A DNA stretch of 64,000 nucleotides from Arachis hypogaea (GCF_003086295.3 NC_092050.1:143685699-143749698), one strand, 5' to 3'. Positions 23,925-36,542 are shown, counted from the first letter of the stretch. Notes: generated from the letters alone by a model not told the origin. Numbers and translations: made by a program.

Positions 23925-25981
23925 TGTTGATTTTAGAAAATAATAAATTTTATTTTAATAATGACAAACATATATATGGTTGGATTGAAAGACCAAAAGT
24001 TTGTTTGATGTGAATTTTTTTTTTTTTTTTGGTACTTTAAACGGGACATGAAGTTCAAGAAGACTAAGAGGCTACACTGTAACTATGCAGGGTAAAACGA
24101 CCCCTTTAGTATCATCATCAATAATCATTCTAAGGATACCAAAAGGCAGGTCCACAAAATGATAACTAGGTTTCTTTTCTGTAAGCAGTCAGCTGCACGG
24201 TTCCCTTCCCTGTATGTATGGCTGAATTTGAGTTGTCATTCCCTATTGATAAGGGAGTAGATTCTCTTTATTAGACTATTTGGATGATTTTTTTCTTTGT
24301 TTTTTTCATCAAGAACTTCTATCACCGTCTTGGAATTCAACTCTATCACTGCCTTTCTGAATTCCAACTCCCACAAAGTTTTGAGACCATAATACACTCC
24401 CCAAAGTTTTGATGTGAATGTTGATAGTACAGTTCTAAATCTATTTTTGATAAAGAAGCCCAATAAAAAATACATTTTGCCTATGCTATTGATAATTAGA
24501 CAAAACAAAGAGGAAGCTGGTATATGAATAAACCATGCCAAGTTAAATGTATTTGCAATCAATCAGGCCCAAGTGTTATTGTGTAACCCAAACAATAGAA
24601 CCAAGTATTTGAACCTTAGCTGCTTGGACCAAATTCTTAGTCCAGCCCATTGTCTTTATGAAAGGAAAATCATCTAATTGCTGGTGGAGTTTTGGTGATT
24701 CGGGCAATGCACAAATAAGAAAGAGAAGTTCACATTTTCACTAAGCACTAAAGAGGAAGGAAGGAAAAGCAAATATTGGAGGCTATGTCAAATCAAATGG
24801 GAGCCAAAAGTAATTTTTTTAAATTAGGCTAAATTATAAAAAAGAGGTAAAATATTTTCATTAATATGCAAGTCAATTACTTGTTGAATCCTCCTTTCCT
24901 CTGCACATATAATTTCGAGAAACAAAAGAAAAACGGAGTCTATCTCTTTCTACTATGAATCAATGGCTAATATTGAAAATTGGGGTCAAAGTACAAGATT
25001 AAGGTTTTAGATTTGGCAAACTCATTAAGGAAGTCAGATCAATGAAGTTGTTGCTGCTTATCTCTCCTCTGCTGTGCTTAACTCTGATCTTAAATCCCTA
25101 ATTTTTTAGTCTAATTGAAGAAAAGAAAGGGAGGACTTCAATTGGTTCAAGATTCAAGGAGTTGACTTAGAAAAGCAAACCCCTAGCTGTGGCTACAGAA
25201 CTCCATACAAAAAAGAGAAATCAACTTTAATTTGGTCAAGGAGAGAGAACCAGAAATGATGTTTGATTGAGAGCTTCTCTACTGTTCTTGCTCAACATTT
25301 TGGATAGTATTTCTACATCAAATGAACATTTCGTCAAGATGAAGAGCTTCACATGAGAGAGCTAAATCCGGTTCATCCTATAATTTCAGAGTTGTTCAAC
25401 ATCATCTCCTTTATGGTCTATCATTGAATATTTTATTTTCATGTTTTATCTTTTTTTTTTCACTTCAGTGGTAAAAGACATATATGTGAGGTATTAAGAA
25501 AAAACCATTGAAAGAAAAGGCAAAGAGATATACTTAGAGAGAAAAGCCATGTTGGGTGAGCACTTAGTAATTGTATCATAATTCGGAGAGAATTTTCTTA
25601 CTAAGTTGGGTAAGCACTTAATGGTTAAAAGTCTAGGGAGTGAACCTAGCCAAATCAAGTTTGGGTAGAAGTTTAGTTTGTCTCTAATAGGATTAGGTTG
25701 AATTTTTAGAAATTGGTAATATTTGAAAAGATAGTGAAAATTCCACCTCTGTTGTGGTGGAGACTGGATGTAAGCTACATTGCAAAAGGTAGCTGAATCA
25801 AGATACATGGCTGTGCTATTTTTTTTCTTCCCTACTCTGTTTTTGTTTTTTATTTTTATTGTTATGAGATAAAATGAAATTGTCTCCTTTATAATCCATC
25901 TCGCAGTCTAAATAGAAGCAAAGTTTTATTTTCTAGTTTGAGGATTAATTAATCAAGTTTAAAATAAGACCATAGATTCAA
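23925..25981 (+). repeat. 5' LTR of the copia element, carrying a LINE insertion
   Basis: The LTR starts TGTTGATTTTAG and ends near CATAGATTCAA. It matches 28535-30250 along its length, for example GACAAACATATATATGGTTG against GACAAACATATATTTGGTTG. Removing the 392-bp LINE and its 12-bp duplication leaves about 1.65 kb, comparable to the 3' LTR. Confidence 0.85.
24016..24407 (-). mobile_element. 5'-truncated LINE insertion with 12-bp target duplication
   Basis: TTTGATGTGAAT flanks the insert on both sides (24004-24015 and 24408-24419). The insert begins on the plus strand with a T run (24016-24030), the poly-A tail of a minus-strand element. Reading leftwards from the other end gives an RNase-H-like fragment (LWGVYYGLKTLWELEFRKAV, then IELNSKTVIEVLDEKNKEK) of the kind found at the C-terminus of plant L1-type LINEs. 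The corresponding place in the other LTR is empty. Target-primed reverse transcription explains the tail, the duplication and the truncation. Confidence 0.85.
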
Positions 25982-25996
25982 GAATTTACAAATAAA

Positions 25997-27135
25997 GAAT
26001 TCGCAAACCATGTTTTCAAGCTTTCAAAAGTCCTTTATGGTTTAAGACAAGTTCCAATAGTTTGATATGAAAGATTTAGTTCTTTTCTTTTGAAAAAAAT
26101 GGTTTTCAAAGAGGCACCACTGATACTACTCTCTTCATTAAAAATTCTAAGACTTTTTCATCCTAGTGCAAATTTATGTTAATGATATAATTTTTGGTTC
26201 AGCCGATGAGTCCCTTTGTGTTGATTTTAGCAATCTCATGACAAGTGAATTTAACATAAGCATGATGTGCGAACTTAACTTTTTCCTTGAAATTCAAATT
26301 AAACAAACATCAAATTAAACAAACATCAAATCTTATTTTTGTTTATCAAGAAAAGTATGCCAAGAAACTAGTTAAGAAATTTGGATTGGAGAATGCCAAT
26401 CCCATGGGCTCTCCAATGCATCCGAACTCGCAGTTAGAAAAGGATGAAACTGGAAAAGATGTTGATGAAACTAGGTATAAAGGAAAGATAGGTTCTCTTA
26501 TGTATCTTACATCCTCTAGACCGGACATTGTGCAAAGTGTTAAAGTTTGTTCAAGATTTCAATCACAACCAAAAGAGTCACATCTTTCTATAGTTAAAAG
26601 AATCATAGATATGTTTATGGCACGTCCAACTTTAGTTTATGATATCCTAGGTCTAATGATTTTTCTGTAGTTAGGTATTGTGATACAGATTTTGCTAGAG
26701 ATAGAGTGGATAGGAGAAACACTTATGATATTTGCTATTTTTTTGGCAGGTCTCTAAACATGTGGTCAAGCAACAAGCAATCCACTATAACCTTGTCCAC
26801 TGCCGAAGTTGAATACATTGCTACCTCATCTTGTTCTCAATTGTTATAGTTGAAAACCCAGTTAGCCGATTGCAAAAGCAGAACATATTTCCTTGTTTTG
26901 TGATAACATGAATGCCATTAATTTTTTAAAAAATCCTGTTTTACACTCAAGAACAAAACATATTGAAGTGAGATTTTACTCAATAAGAAAACATGTTCAA
27001 AAGAAAAATATTGACATTCAAATTGTTAAACCGGAGGAACAACTGGATGATATATTCACAAAACCTTTGGCTGAAGACAGGTTCTGCAAATTAAGAATGA
27101 ACTTAGGCATATTCTGTTATGAATCTTTGTTTTAA
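25997..27135 (+). pseudogene. Copia reverse transcriptase/RNase H remnant
   Basis: The remnant starts mid-RT with HVFKLSKVLYGLRQVP, has a stop where relatives have Trp (before YERFSSFLLKK), and continues through frameshifts. The catalytic YVDD motif reads YVND (near 26175-26186), a loss of one catalytic Asp. Intact-looking stretches follow: VYQEKYAKKLVKKFGLENAN, RYKGKIGSLMYLTSSRPDIV and, at 26893-27135, RNase H text (FCDNMNAINFLKNPVLHSRT, TKHIEVRFYSIRKHV, IFTKPLAEDRFCKL). The gene cannot be functional. Confidence 0.88.
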
Positions 27136-28414
27136 ATCTTGCTGATGTTGAGTATGAAATTTTTGTCTCACAGGTCGAAATGAGACATTTCTGGGCAGAT
27201 GAAGGACTTTTAATATGGAGCATTGAATCTGAATTTTATCTTTGAAATAATTTTAAGTAGGTCAAACATTCTTTTCTGATATCAAGTGGTCCTATGTATT
27301 TCCTTAAACACAACCCTTCTTGGACCCAATATGAATTTGTATGAACATGAGTATACCTCGTTGGTTTTTGTCATATATTAAAAATCACTTTCAATTTTTT
27401 GTCTTTTCTGCATTTTAAACAATTATTTTGAAGCATACCTTTTTAACCTTAGGTCAAATTCTTTTCAAATCAAGTTTTATTGGGTTTTAAACTTTTCTTT
27501 TTTCAAGAACACTCTTAACTTGCTGTAGTTGCAAAGCAAACCTCTTTATACATCTTGCATGTCTCTTCACATTTCTCATACTCATCATTTCAATTTTTAA
27601 AAAAATTACAACTTCTATTTTGATCTTATTAATGTCTTTTTTGAGAGTTTTGTTCCGCAGGTCAAAGAGGCATTTGTTGGATAAGTAATAAGTGATATGA
27701 ATTTTTAAGTGTAGAGAAAAAGACATGAACCGTGCTTAAATTTTATTACATATGTGATTCCTTTTGTTTTCTGAAATCTTCTATATGGGCTATATTAGGT
27801 TGTACCAAGGATTGATCCTTCATCATCTTTTAAACATTTTGCATATCTTAATTTTATCTTTTTTGACAGCTTTATTTGGTACTGATAGCTAATACTACTT
27901 TGCTACACTTATGATGTTATTTTCTTTGAAACATTACCTTCATTTGTTTTCTAGATTATTTTCACAATATTTTAAGAATGAAACCTTTAGTTTTCACATT
28001 CCTCTAACATATTATTTTGCAGGTTTTGTTCTTCGTTTTATTTTTTATTTTTTTCCCACCTTGAACAAAAGTGAGAGAAAATGTATATATGAGGCTTAAT
28101 AAAGCTTACTGAGATTATTGGTTATTAGTTTTGGTTAGTTTTGAAAATTAAACTCGTTTTCGAATTTTATGGATACTTATGTGCTTTTGATTATGTTGTG
28201 TTTATACTTGTACTGCTGAATTGTTGCTTACCATACTGCTATATAAGATAATTTTTAAATAGTTTGTAATATTTTCTTGTATGAATTATTCTGCTTTTGT
28301 ACAACTACGAAATTGTAGATAAGCATGTATATACATTGGATTATTTTGTTGGTATTATTGTTTGTGTCCTCAGATTAAGCGATAAGCATACATTAAGGTG
28401 GAGCAACCCTTATA

Positions 28415-28534
28415 AAAGAAAGGGGGAGTACATCAAGTTAATATGGTATCATTAAGGAAAAGTCTATAAACTTGTTCTATTTCAATTCCTTTGATTAATA
28501 CCTCATATATCATGTTTGTCATTAAGGGAGAGAT
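28415..28534 (+). other. Two polypurine tracts before the 3' LTR
   Basis: AAAAGAAAGGGGGAGT is at 28415-28430 and AAGGGAGAGAT at 28524-28534, the latter adjoining the LTR start. Repeated purine-rich tracts upstream of the 3' LTR are a described Sirevirus trait. Confidence 0.6.
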
Positions 28535-30250
28535 TGTTGAGTTTAAAAAATAATAAACTTTGTTTTGATGATGACAAACATATATTTGGTTGAGTTGAAA
28601 GTCCAAAAATTTATTTGATGTGAATGTTCATAGTGCAGGTTCAAATCTGTTTTTGATAGAGAAGCCCAATAAGAAATACATCTTGCCTATGCTATTGATA
28701 GTTGGACAAAACAAAACAAAAAAAGCTGGTATATGAATAAACCATGCCAAGTTAAATATATTTATAATCAATCAAGCCCAAGTGTTATTGTGTAGCCCAA
28801 ACAATAGAACTAAGTATCTGAACCTTAACTACTTAGATCAAGTTCTTAGTCCAGTTTATTGCCTTCATGAAAGAAAAATATCTAGTTATTGGTGGAGTTC
28901 TGGTGATTCGAATAAGTCACAAAGAAGAAAGAGAAGTTTGCCTTTTTACTAAGCAGCAAAAAGGAAGGAAAGAAAAGCAAATATTGGAGGCTATGTCAAA
29001 TCAAATAGGAGTTGAAAGTAATCTGCTAAAGTTAGGCTAAATCAGAAGAAAGATGTAAATATTTTTATTAACATGCAAGTTAATTACTTGTTGAATCCTC
29101 TTTCTCTTTGCACATGCAATTTCGGATAACAAAAAAAAAATGGAGTCTACCTCCTTCTACTATGAATCAATAGCTAATATTAAAATTTGGGGCCAAAGTA
29201 TAAGATTAAGGATTTAGATTTGGTAAACTCATTAAGGATACCAGATCAATGAAGTTGCTGCTACTTATCTCTCCTATGTTGTGCTTAACTTTAATATCAA
29301 ATTCCTGATATTCTGGTCTGATAAAAAAAAGAGAGGACTTCAGCTGGTTTAAGATTCAAGGAGTTGACTTAGGAAAGCAATCCCTAGCCGTGCATATAGG
29401 ACTCCATACAAAAAGGAGAAATCAACTTCAATTTGGCCAAGGAGAGAGAACCATAAACGGTATTTGATTGAGAGCTTCTCTACTATTCTTGCTCAACATT
29501 TTGGATAGTATTTTTACATCTAAGGAACATTCTGCCAAAATGAAGAGCTTCACATGAGAGAGCTAAATTCGATTCATCATATAGCTTCAGAGCTGTTCAA
29601 CATCATCTTTTTCATGGTCTACCATTAAATATGTTGTTTCTATGTTTTATCTTTTTTTGTTTCACTTCAATGGTAAACGGCATATATGTGAGGCATTAAG
29701 AAAAAGTCATTGAGAGAAAAAACAAAGAGAAGTACTTAGAGAGAAAAGCCAATATTATGTCATGTCTCTTTTAATTGTATTTCTACTTTATATCTTGTAT
29801 CTGAGAGGTATCCCTTACTAAGTTGGGTAAGCACTTAGTGGTGGTATCATGATCTTGAGAGGATTCCCTTGCTAAGTTGAGTGAGCACTTACTGATTGAA
29901 AGTCTAGATAATGAACCTACCCAAATCAAGCTTGGGTAGAAGTTTGGTTTGTCCCTGATAGAATAAAGTTAAATTCTTGGAAATTAGTGTATGTAATACT
30001 TGAAAAGATAGTGAAAATTTCGCTTCTGTTGTGGTAGAGATTGAATGTAGGCTACATTACAAAAGGTAGCTGAACCAGGATACATGGTTGTGTCATTTTC
30101 TTTTTTCCTGCTCTGTTTCTATTTTCGATCGTTATGAAACAAAATAAAATTGTCTCCTGCATAATCCATCTTGCAATTTGAACAGAAGCAAAATTTTATT
30201 TCTAATTTAAAAATTAATTAATCAAATTTAAAATAATGTCATAGATTCAA
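28535..30250 (+). repeat. 3' LTR of the copia element
   Basis: The LTR starts TGTTGAGTTTAAAAAA after AAGGGAGAGAT and runs to about GATTCAAC. It matches the left LTR but has no LINE, so it preserves the empty insertion site near 28615-28632. The exact right end is uncertain because the LTR copies stop matching at ATTCAA. Confidence 0.8.
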
Positions 30251-30285
30251 CCCCCCATTTTTTAGACCATCAAAAACTTGATGAT

Positions 30286-30641
30286 TGTTGTAAAATAAAT
30301 AAAGAAGAGAAATAATTATAAAATATAGAAATATAAATATGCTCGTATCTCACTATAATATAAGAAATTTATCTATTCACTTAATATTATATGATGTAAT
30401 GTATATAAAATAAGAGAGGGATATATATATATATATAATGAGAAAGAGAAATATTGCTCAGTAAAATAAGAGAGAGAATTGATTTGTGATTTATCACTTG
30501 CTTGCTTTTTTCGGAGGCAAATGCCTCTATTTATACATGTATGAGGGGGATCAATTTCAACATTCATTAATTATTATTCCTTCTTTGAGAATGTGAGTAC
30601 TGCATGGGAATGGGCATCTACGTCCCATTCTTATCACAACA
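30286..30641 (-). repeat. 3' LTR of the minus-strand copia element
   Basis: The repeat is 356 bp, with ends TGTTG...CAACA. It differs from the partner at 35637-35983 by scattered substitutions and small indels, such as the longer TA run near 30421-30437. Confidence 0.92.
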
Positions 30642-30842
30642 CTCCCCCTTGGATGCCCATTTAGGATTATTTCATCGTTAAAACCTTACTAAAGAAAAAT
30701 CCAGTAGGAAAAAACCTTAGTGAAGGAAAAAGAGTACAATATCCTTGGGGATTGCCTCATTAAAAAACCTTGTCAAGAAAAATCCAATGGAAAAAAAACC
30801 TGACCAAGGAAAAAAGAGTACAGTCTCCCCCTCTTATCGACA

Positions 30843-33800
30843 TCATTTAATGTCTCGAAATCGGCACATCCCAATCTCATGTACCAATCTTTCAAAGGAG
30901 GATTTTGGGAGTGACTTTGTAAATAAATCTGCCAGATTGTCACCTGAGCGGATCTGTTGGACATCAATTGTCCCTTGATTTTGAAGATCATGAGTGAAGA
31001 AGAATTTGGGAGAAATATGCTTTGTTCTATCACCTTTGATGTATCCACCCTTAAGTTGAGCAATGCATGCTGTATTATCTTCAAACATGACAGTTGGAGC
31101 TATCTTATGATCAATCAGTCCACATGATGATAGAATATATTGAATCAGACTCCTCAGCTAAAAACACTCGCGACTAGCTTCATGAATCGCCAGTATTTCA
31201 GCATGATTAGAGGATGTTGCAGCAATCGTCTGTTTCGTGGACCTCCAAGATATAGCTGTACCACCATATGTGAATAGGTATCCTGTTTGAGATCTCCCTT
31301 TATGTGGATCAGACAAGTATCTGGCATCTGCATAGCCAACTAGTTGTGACTTGGATCCATAGGGATAAAACAATCCCATATCAACCGTTCCATGAAGATA
31401 TCGAAAGATTTGCTTGATTCCACTCCAATATCTTCTGGTTGGAGAGGAACTATACCTTGCTAGTAAATTCACAGCAAATGATATATTAGGTCTTGTATTA
31501 TTAGCAAGATACATTAGCGCTCCAATGGCACTAAGATATGGTACTTCAGGACCAAGGATATCTTCATTTTCTTCTTTAGGACGGAATTGATCCTTCTCCA
31601 TATCCAAAGATCTTACGATCATTGGGGTACTCAAGAGATGTGACTTATCCATATAAAATCTCTTCAAGATCTTTTCTGTGTATGTTGTTTGATGAATAAA
31701 GATCCCATTTTTTATATGCTCGATCTGCAGGCCGAGACAAAATTTAGTCCTTCCAAGATCTTTCATCTCAAACTCTTCTTTTAGAGTTTTTATTATTGTT
31801 GGAATCTCTTCAAGAGTCCCAATGATATTTAAATCATCAACTACACAGCAATAATAATGAATCCAGATGTAGTTTTCTTTATGAAAACACATGGACAGAT
31901 ATAATCATTCTTGAATCCATTTTTGGCCAGATACTCAGTAAGACGATTATACCACATTCGTCCAAATTGCTTCAAACCATATAAAGATCTTTGCAATTTG
32001 ACTGAGTATAATCCTTGCGAATATTCATTGGATGGTTTAGATATCTTTAGTCCTTTAGGGACTTTCATATAGATATCCCGATCTAATGAGCCGTATAAGT
32101 AGGCTGTTACCACATCCATTAAATGCATATGCAGTTTATGATATGCAGATAAACTGACCACATAACGCAATGTTATCGCATCCACTATAGGGGAATACGT
32201 TTCTTCATAATCTATATCGGGCCTTTGTGAAAACCTTGTGCCACAAGTCGGGCTTTATAGCACACAACTTTATTTTTCTCATTTCGTTTTCTCACAAATG
32301 CCCATCGGTATTCAACAGGTTTTACATCTTCAGGTGTACGGACTACAGGTCCAAAAACTTCACGTTTTGCAAGTGAGTCTAATTCAGCCTTCATGGCTGC
32401 TTCCCATTTTGGCCAATCATTTCTTTGTCGACATTCTTCGACTGATCTTGGCTCAAGATCCTTACTTTCATGCATGATATTTAATGCCACATTATATGCA
32501 AATATTTCATTGACAATTGTCTTATTTCGGTCCCATTTCTCTCCTGTAAAGACATAATTTATCGAGATCTCGTATTTTCACTATTTTCAGGTACCTGAAC
32601 GTCTTCTGGCGTTAAAACTATATCAGAATTTTGGACAACTGCAGGTGTCTCTACTATGTCTTTTTCAACAGGAATAATATTTACCTCTTTTCTCTTTCGA
32701 GGATTTTTGTCTTTAGAATCGACAGGCCTGCCACGCTTCTGGCGTGTATTTACTTCGGTGGCAATTTGTCCAACTGGGACATCAATTTGTATTGGGGCAT
32801 TTTCCGCTGGTATATAAGATTTGGTTATCCTTTTTGTATCGGAAAATGCATCAGGCAATTTATTTGCTATTCTTTGCAAATGTATAATCTTCTGAACTTC
32901 TAGTTCACATTGCCTTGATCAAGGATCTAAATGCATCAAGGATGATGCATTCCAATTAAGTTCCTTTTCAAGAAACTTATTCTCCCCTCCTAATGTTGGA
33001 AATTTTGATTCATCAAAATGACAATCCACAAACCGAGCTTTAAATACATCTCCAGTTTGTATCTCAAGATACCTCACTATAGAGGGAGAATCATATCCAA
33101 CATATATCCCCAATTTTCTTTGGGGTCATATTTTGGTGCGATTAGGTGGTGCAATGGGAACATATATCGCACACCCAAATATTCTTAAATGGGAAATATT
33201 TGGCTGCTGGCCAAAAGCTAATTGCATAGGAGAGAACTGATGATAACTCGTTGGCCTCAAACGAATAAGTGCTGCGGCATGTAAAACAGCATGCCCCCAA
33301 ACCGAGGTTGGGAGATTTGTTCTCATAAATAAGGGTCTAGCAATTAACTGGAGGCGTTTAATAAGTGATTCTGCTAACCCATTTTGTATGTGAACATAAG
33401 CTACTAGATGTTCAACACTTATTCCATTAGCCATACAATAAGCATCAAAAGCTTGGGAAGTAAATTCACCAGCATTATCAAGACGAATTGCTTTGATTGG
33501 ATTTTCTAAAAATTGTACTTTTAATCGAATAATTTGAGCCAGTAATCTCACAAACGCCAGGTTGCGAGAAGATAATAAGCACACATGTGACCATCTCGAA
33601 AATGTGTCTATCAGGACCATAAAATATCTAAAAGATCCACATGGTGGATGAATAGGTCCACATATATCACCTTGAATCCTTTCTAGGAATTCAGGTGACT
33701 CAAATCCAATCTTTACTGGTGATGGCCTTAATATTAACTTTCCCTGAGAACATACAGCACAACAAAATTCACTAGTTTTGAGAATCTTCTGGTTCTTTAG

Positions 33801-34340
33801 GGAATGTTCATGGGAGTTTTCAATAATTCTCTGTATCATGGTTGTTTCCGGATGACCCAATCTATCATGCCAAGTTATGAATTCATTTGGGCTAGTAAAC
33901 TTCTGATTTACAATGGCATGTGATTCTATTGCACTAATCTTGGTGTAATATAACCCAGATGAAAGTGAGGGTAATTTTTCTAATATAACTTTCTTATTTG
34001 AATCATGAGTTGTGATATATAAGTACTCATGATTTTCCTCATTCATAGTCTCAATATGATATCCATTTCGGCGAATATCTTTAAAACTCAACAAGTTTCT
34101 TCGAGACTTGGTAGACAACAGTGCATTATTTATTATAAATTTTGTTCCTCCAGGAAATAAAATTATAGCTCTTCCGGAGCCTTCTATCACATTGCCTGAG
34201 CCAATAATAGTATTAACACATTCTTCTTTTGGCACAAGATGGGTAAAATATATATCACTTTTGAGAATAGTGTGCGAACTTGCACTATCCGCAAGGCATA
34301 CATCTTCATTACATATCCTTGCCATTCTCTTCAAAGACAA
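30843..34340 (-). pseudogene. Copia pol (protease, integrase, RT, RNase H), decayed
   Basis: From 34340 leftwards the order is as follows. The protease active-site region is LADSASSHTI. The integrase zinc domain is HDRLGHPE...CCAVC, and the catalytic core has GDICGPIH, AIRLDNAGEF and NGLAESL (33126-34340, one open frame). Then come the GYDSPSIVRYLE linker, a basic spacer with RKRKEV, RT blocks (YKARLVAQGF, LYGLKQFGRMWYNRL) and RNase H blocks (GYADARYLSDPHKGRSQTGY; MFEDNTACIAQLKGGY). Stops or frameshifts occur at about 33126, 32919, 32559, 32212, 31846 and 31158. The one at about 31846 deletes a base inside the RT catalytic YVDD motif. A 260-bp AT-rich gap separates gag from pol. Confidence 0.92.
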
Positions 34341-34603
34341 ATAATAATAAAATGAGTAGTATGTACAGTTAAATTGAATACTTGATCAGAATTATTTTTC
34401 TAAGAAATACTACACATAAAAATAATGTCATATACTAAAACTTTATTTTAAAATTTGACACATTTAATGATTTCAAAATTCATAAACATTAATATTTCAT
34501 TATTTATATACATCACATTTGAAACTTAAATACATAGAAAATAAAACTTAACAATAAGTTCTTTACATTATTTATTTACATAGATACTTCACAATCCCAC
34601 ATA

Positions 34604-35576
34604 TTAAACTATTCCATCATTGATCAAATGACCAATATTTCCTTCAGGGTCCTCAAAGAAATCAGATACATCATAATGAGTGGTGAAATTTTCAGCATCA
34701 TTTGAAACAAAATTCGACTCTTTTCCCTTGTCGTCCTTTTTCAAAGATGCCTGGTAAAGATCGACTAGGTGCCTTGGGGTACGACAGGTACGTGACCAAT
34801 GGCCCTTTCCACCACAACAGAAACACTTATCCTCTGTTGATTTATTCTGTCCGATATTTCTTTCTTTATCCCACTTCTGGTGAGATCCTCTCTTTTGAAT
34901 ATAATTCCTTTTTCTTCCATAATTTTTCTTGTTATTAAAACCTTGCCATTTACCTCTTCTGGGGTAATTTGCCGCATTTACTTCAGAAAATGGGGCGGCG
35001 CCAGCCGGGCACGCTTTATGATTTTTTAATAGCAATTCATTGTTGCGTTCAGCAACAAGAAGGTAAGAAATTAACTCAGAATATTTTTTTAAACCCTTTT
35101 TCTCGATACTGCTGCTGCAGGAGCACATTCGAGGCATGGAAGGTTGAGAAAGTTTTCTCCAACATATCATGATCAGTTATCTTTTTCCCACATAATTTCA
35201 TTCGTGAGGTGATTCGAAACATTGCAGAATTATATTCATTTATAGATTTAAAATCTTGTAGACGCAAGTGCGTCCATTCATATCGAGCTTGAGGAAGTAT
35301 CACCGTTTTCTGATGATTATACCTTTCTTCAAGGTCTTTCTAAAGATCTGCAGGATCTTTTAATGTGAGATATTCATTTTTCAATCCTTCGTCAAGATGA
35401 CGACGAAGAAAAATCATGGCTTTGGCTTTATCCTTCTGTGATGCATTATTTTCAGCCTTAATGGTATCTCCAAGATCCATTGAATCAAGATGAATTTCAG
35501 CATCTAGTATCCATGATAAATAATTGTTTCCAGATATATCAAGAGCATTGAATTCAAGATGAGAGAGTTTTGACAT
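34604..35576 (-). pseudogene. Copia gag, frameshifted
   Basis: The ATG at 35576 opens MSKLSHLEFNALDISGNNYL, a typical copia capsid start (UBN2/DUF4219-like). An in-frame TAG near 35340 follows DPADL where relatives have Trp. The frame continues through YEWTHLRLQDFKSINEYNSA to about 35100, then shifts. The downstream frame carries a Lys/Arg-rich stretch and the zinc knuckle CFCCGGKGHWSRTC (near 34795-34836), ending INDGIV-stop at 34604. Capsid and nucleocapsid would package the RNA. This copy is dead. Confidence 0.85.
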
Positions 35577-35636
35577 AATGAAAATTTGTTACCTGAGTCT
35601 TCCTAAAAATTTGATCAGAGTCTCGTGCTGATAACG

Positions 35637-35983
35637 TGTTGTAAAATAAATAAAGAAAAAAAATAATTATAAAATATAGAAATATAAATATGCTCGTATC
35701 TCACTATAATGTAAGAAATTTATCTATTCACTTAATATTATATGATGTAATGTATATAAAATAAGAGATATATATATATATGAGAAAGAGAAATATTGTT
35801 CAGTAAAATAAGAGAGAGAATTGATTTGTGATTTATTACTTACTTGTTTTTCTCGGAAGCAAATGCCTCTATTTATACATGTATGAGGGGGATCAATTTT
35901 AACATTCATTAATTATTATTCCTTCTTTGAGAATGTGAGTACTGCATGGAAATGGACATCCACGTCCCATTTTTATCACAACA
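35637..35983 (-). repeat. 5' LTR of the minus-strand copia element
   Basis: The repeat is 347 bp, with the same ends as the partner LTR, and is followed by the duplicated ATGAT. Just inside, the complement of 35600-35636 begins the leader before gag. Confidence 0.92.
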
Positions 35984-35988
35984 ATGAT

Positions 35989-36534
35989 GAAAGCAATTTT
36001 ATTAATCAATTGTTTTTCTGTCCTTGAAATTGATTTTAGGTAATAAATAATATGGTACTTCTGTTGACCACACAAATTAAGATCTTATTTTCCCAACATT
36101 TTTATACAACACAAAACCATATGATGCAAGTGTTACACTTTTAGAGACCGGAAAAATGAGTTTGGACTTTTTAAAGATTCCTATAATAGCTTATTATTAC
36201 ATTAATATTTTTATTGAGAGTTTACCAATTAAAGAAGGTTTACCTAGGGAAGGTTCTAACTTCTAACCAGTGATCCTCCTCTGGACTATAGAGACATTTA
36301 TTGACCTACAATACTGAGAATCTGTGAAAAAACATGCATGAATATGGAGCGTAACCAAAGTCTAGCTGTACCTTCAATATCCCAATCAAGTCGATCATGC
36401 AATTTTGTCTGTCTCATCTCATTCACTCCATTTATTTATTGTTATTATTATTTTTATAAAAAAAAATAGATAAAAATGTACATGTACGATAAATAAATAT
36501 ATATTCTATTTTTTAGTGAGTTATATATACACAT
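35989..36534. other. Intergenic spacer
   Basis: I see no gene or bounded repeat here. The stretch lies between the copia target site and the 8-bp duplication of the next element. Confidence 0.5.
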
Positions 36535-36542
36535 TAATATTA

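Larger units (their letters stand above)
23925..30250 (+). mobile_element. Ty1/copia LTR retrotransposon, internally deleted (Sirevirus-like)
   Basis: Two direct LTRs (23925-25981 and 28535-30250) enclose only 2.55 kb. Internal sequence goes from the left LTR almost straight into the late part of reverse transcriptase, so the primer site, gag, protease, integrase and early RT are missing. Pol remnants (25997-27135) are followed by a 1.4-kb non-coding tail with two purine-rich tracts near the 3' LTR. Multiple polypurine tracts and a long tail after pol fit the Sirevirus (SIRE1/Maximus) lineage; this lineage call is inference. I found no clean target duplication. The LTRs are clearly diverged, so the insertion is old. 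Confidence 0.85.
30286..35983 (-). mobile_element. Complete Ty1/copia retrotransposon, minus strand, TSD ATGAT
   Basis: LTRs at 30286-30641 and 35637-35983 are near-identical direct repeats starting TGTTGTAAAATAAAT and ending ATCACAACA. The 5-bp duplication ATGAT flanks both sides (30281-30285 and 35984-35988). gag and pol read on the minus strand, so the right LTR is the 5' LTR. The polypurine tract AAGGGGGAGT (complement of 30642-30651) lies inside the left LTR. The domain order protease, integrase, RT, RNase H defines Ty1/copia. Both coding regions carry stops and frameshifts. It inserted about 30 bases beyond the 3' LTR of the older copia element. Confidence 0.95.
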
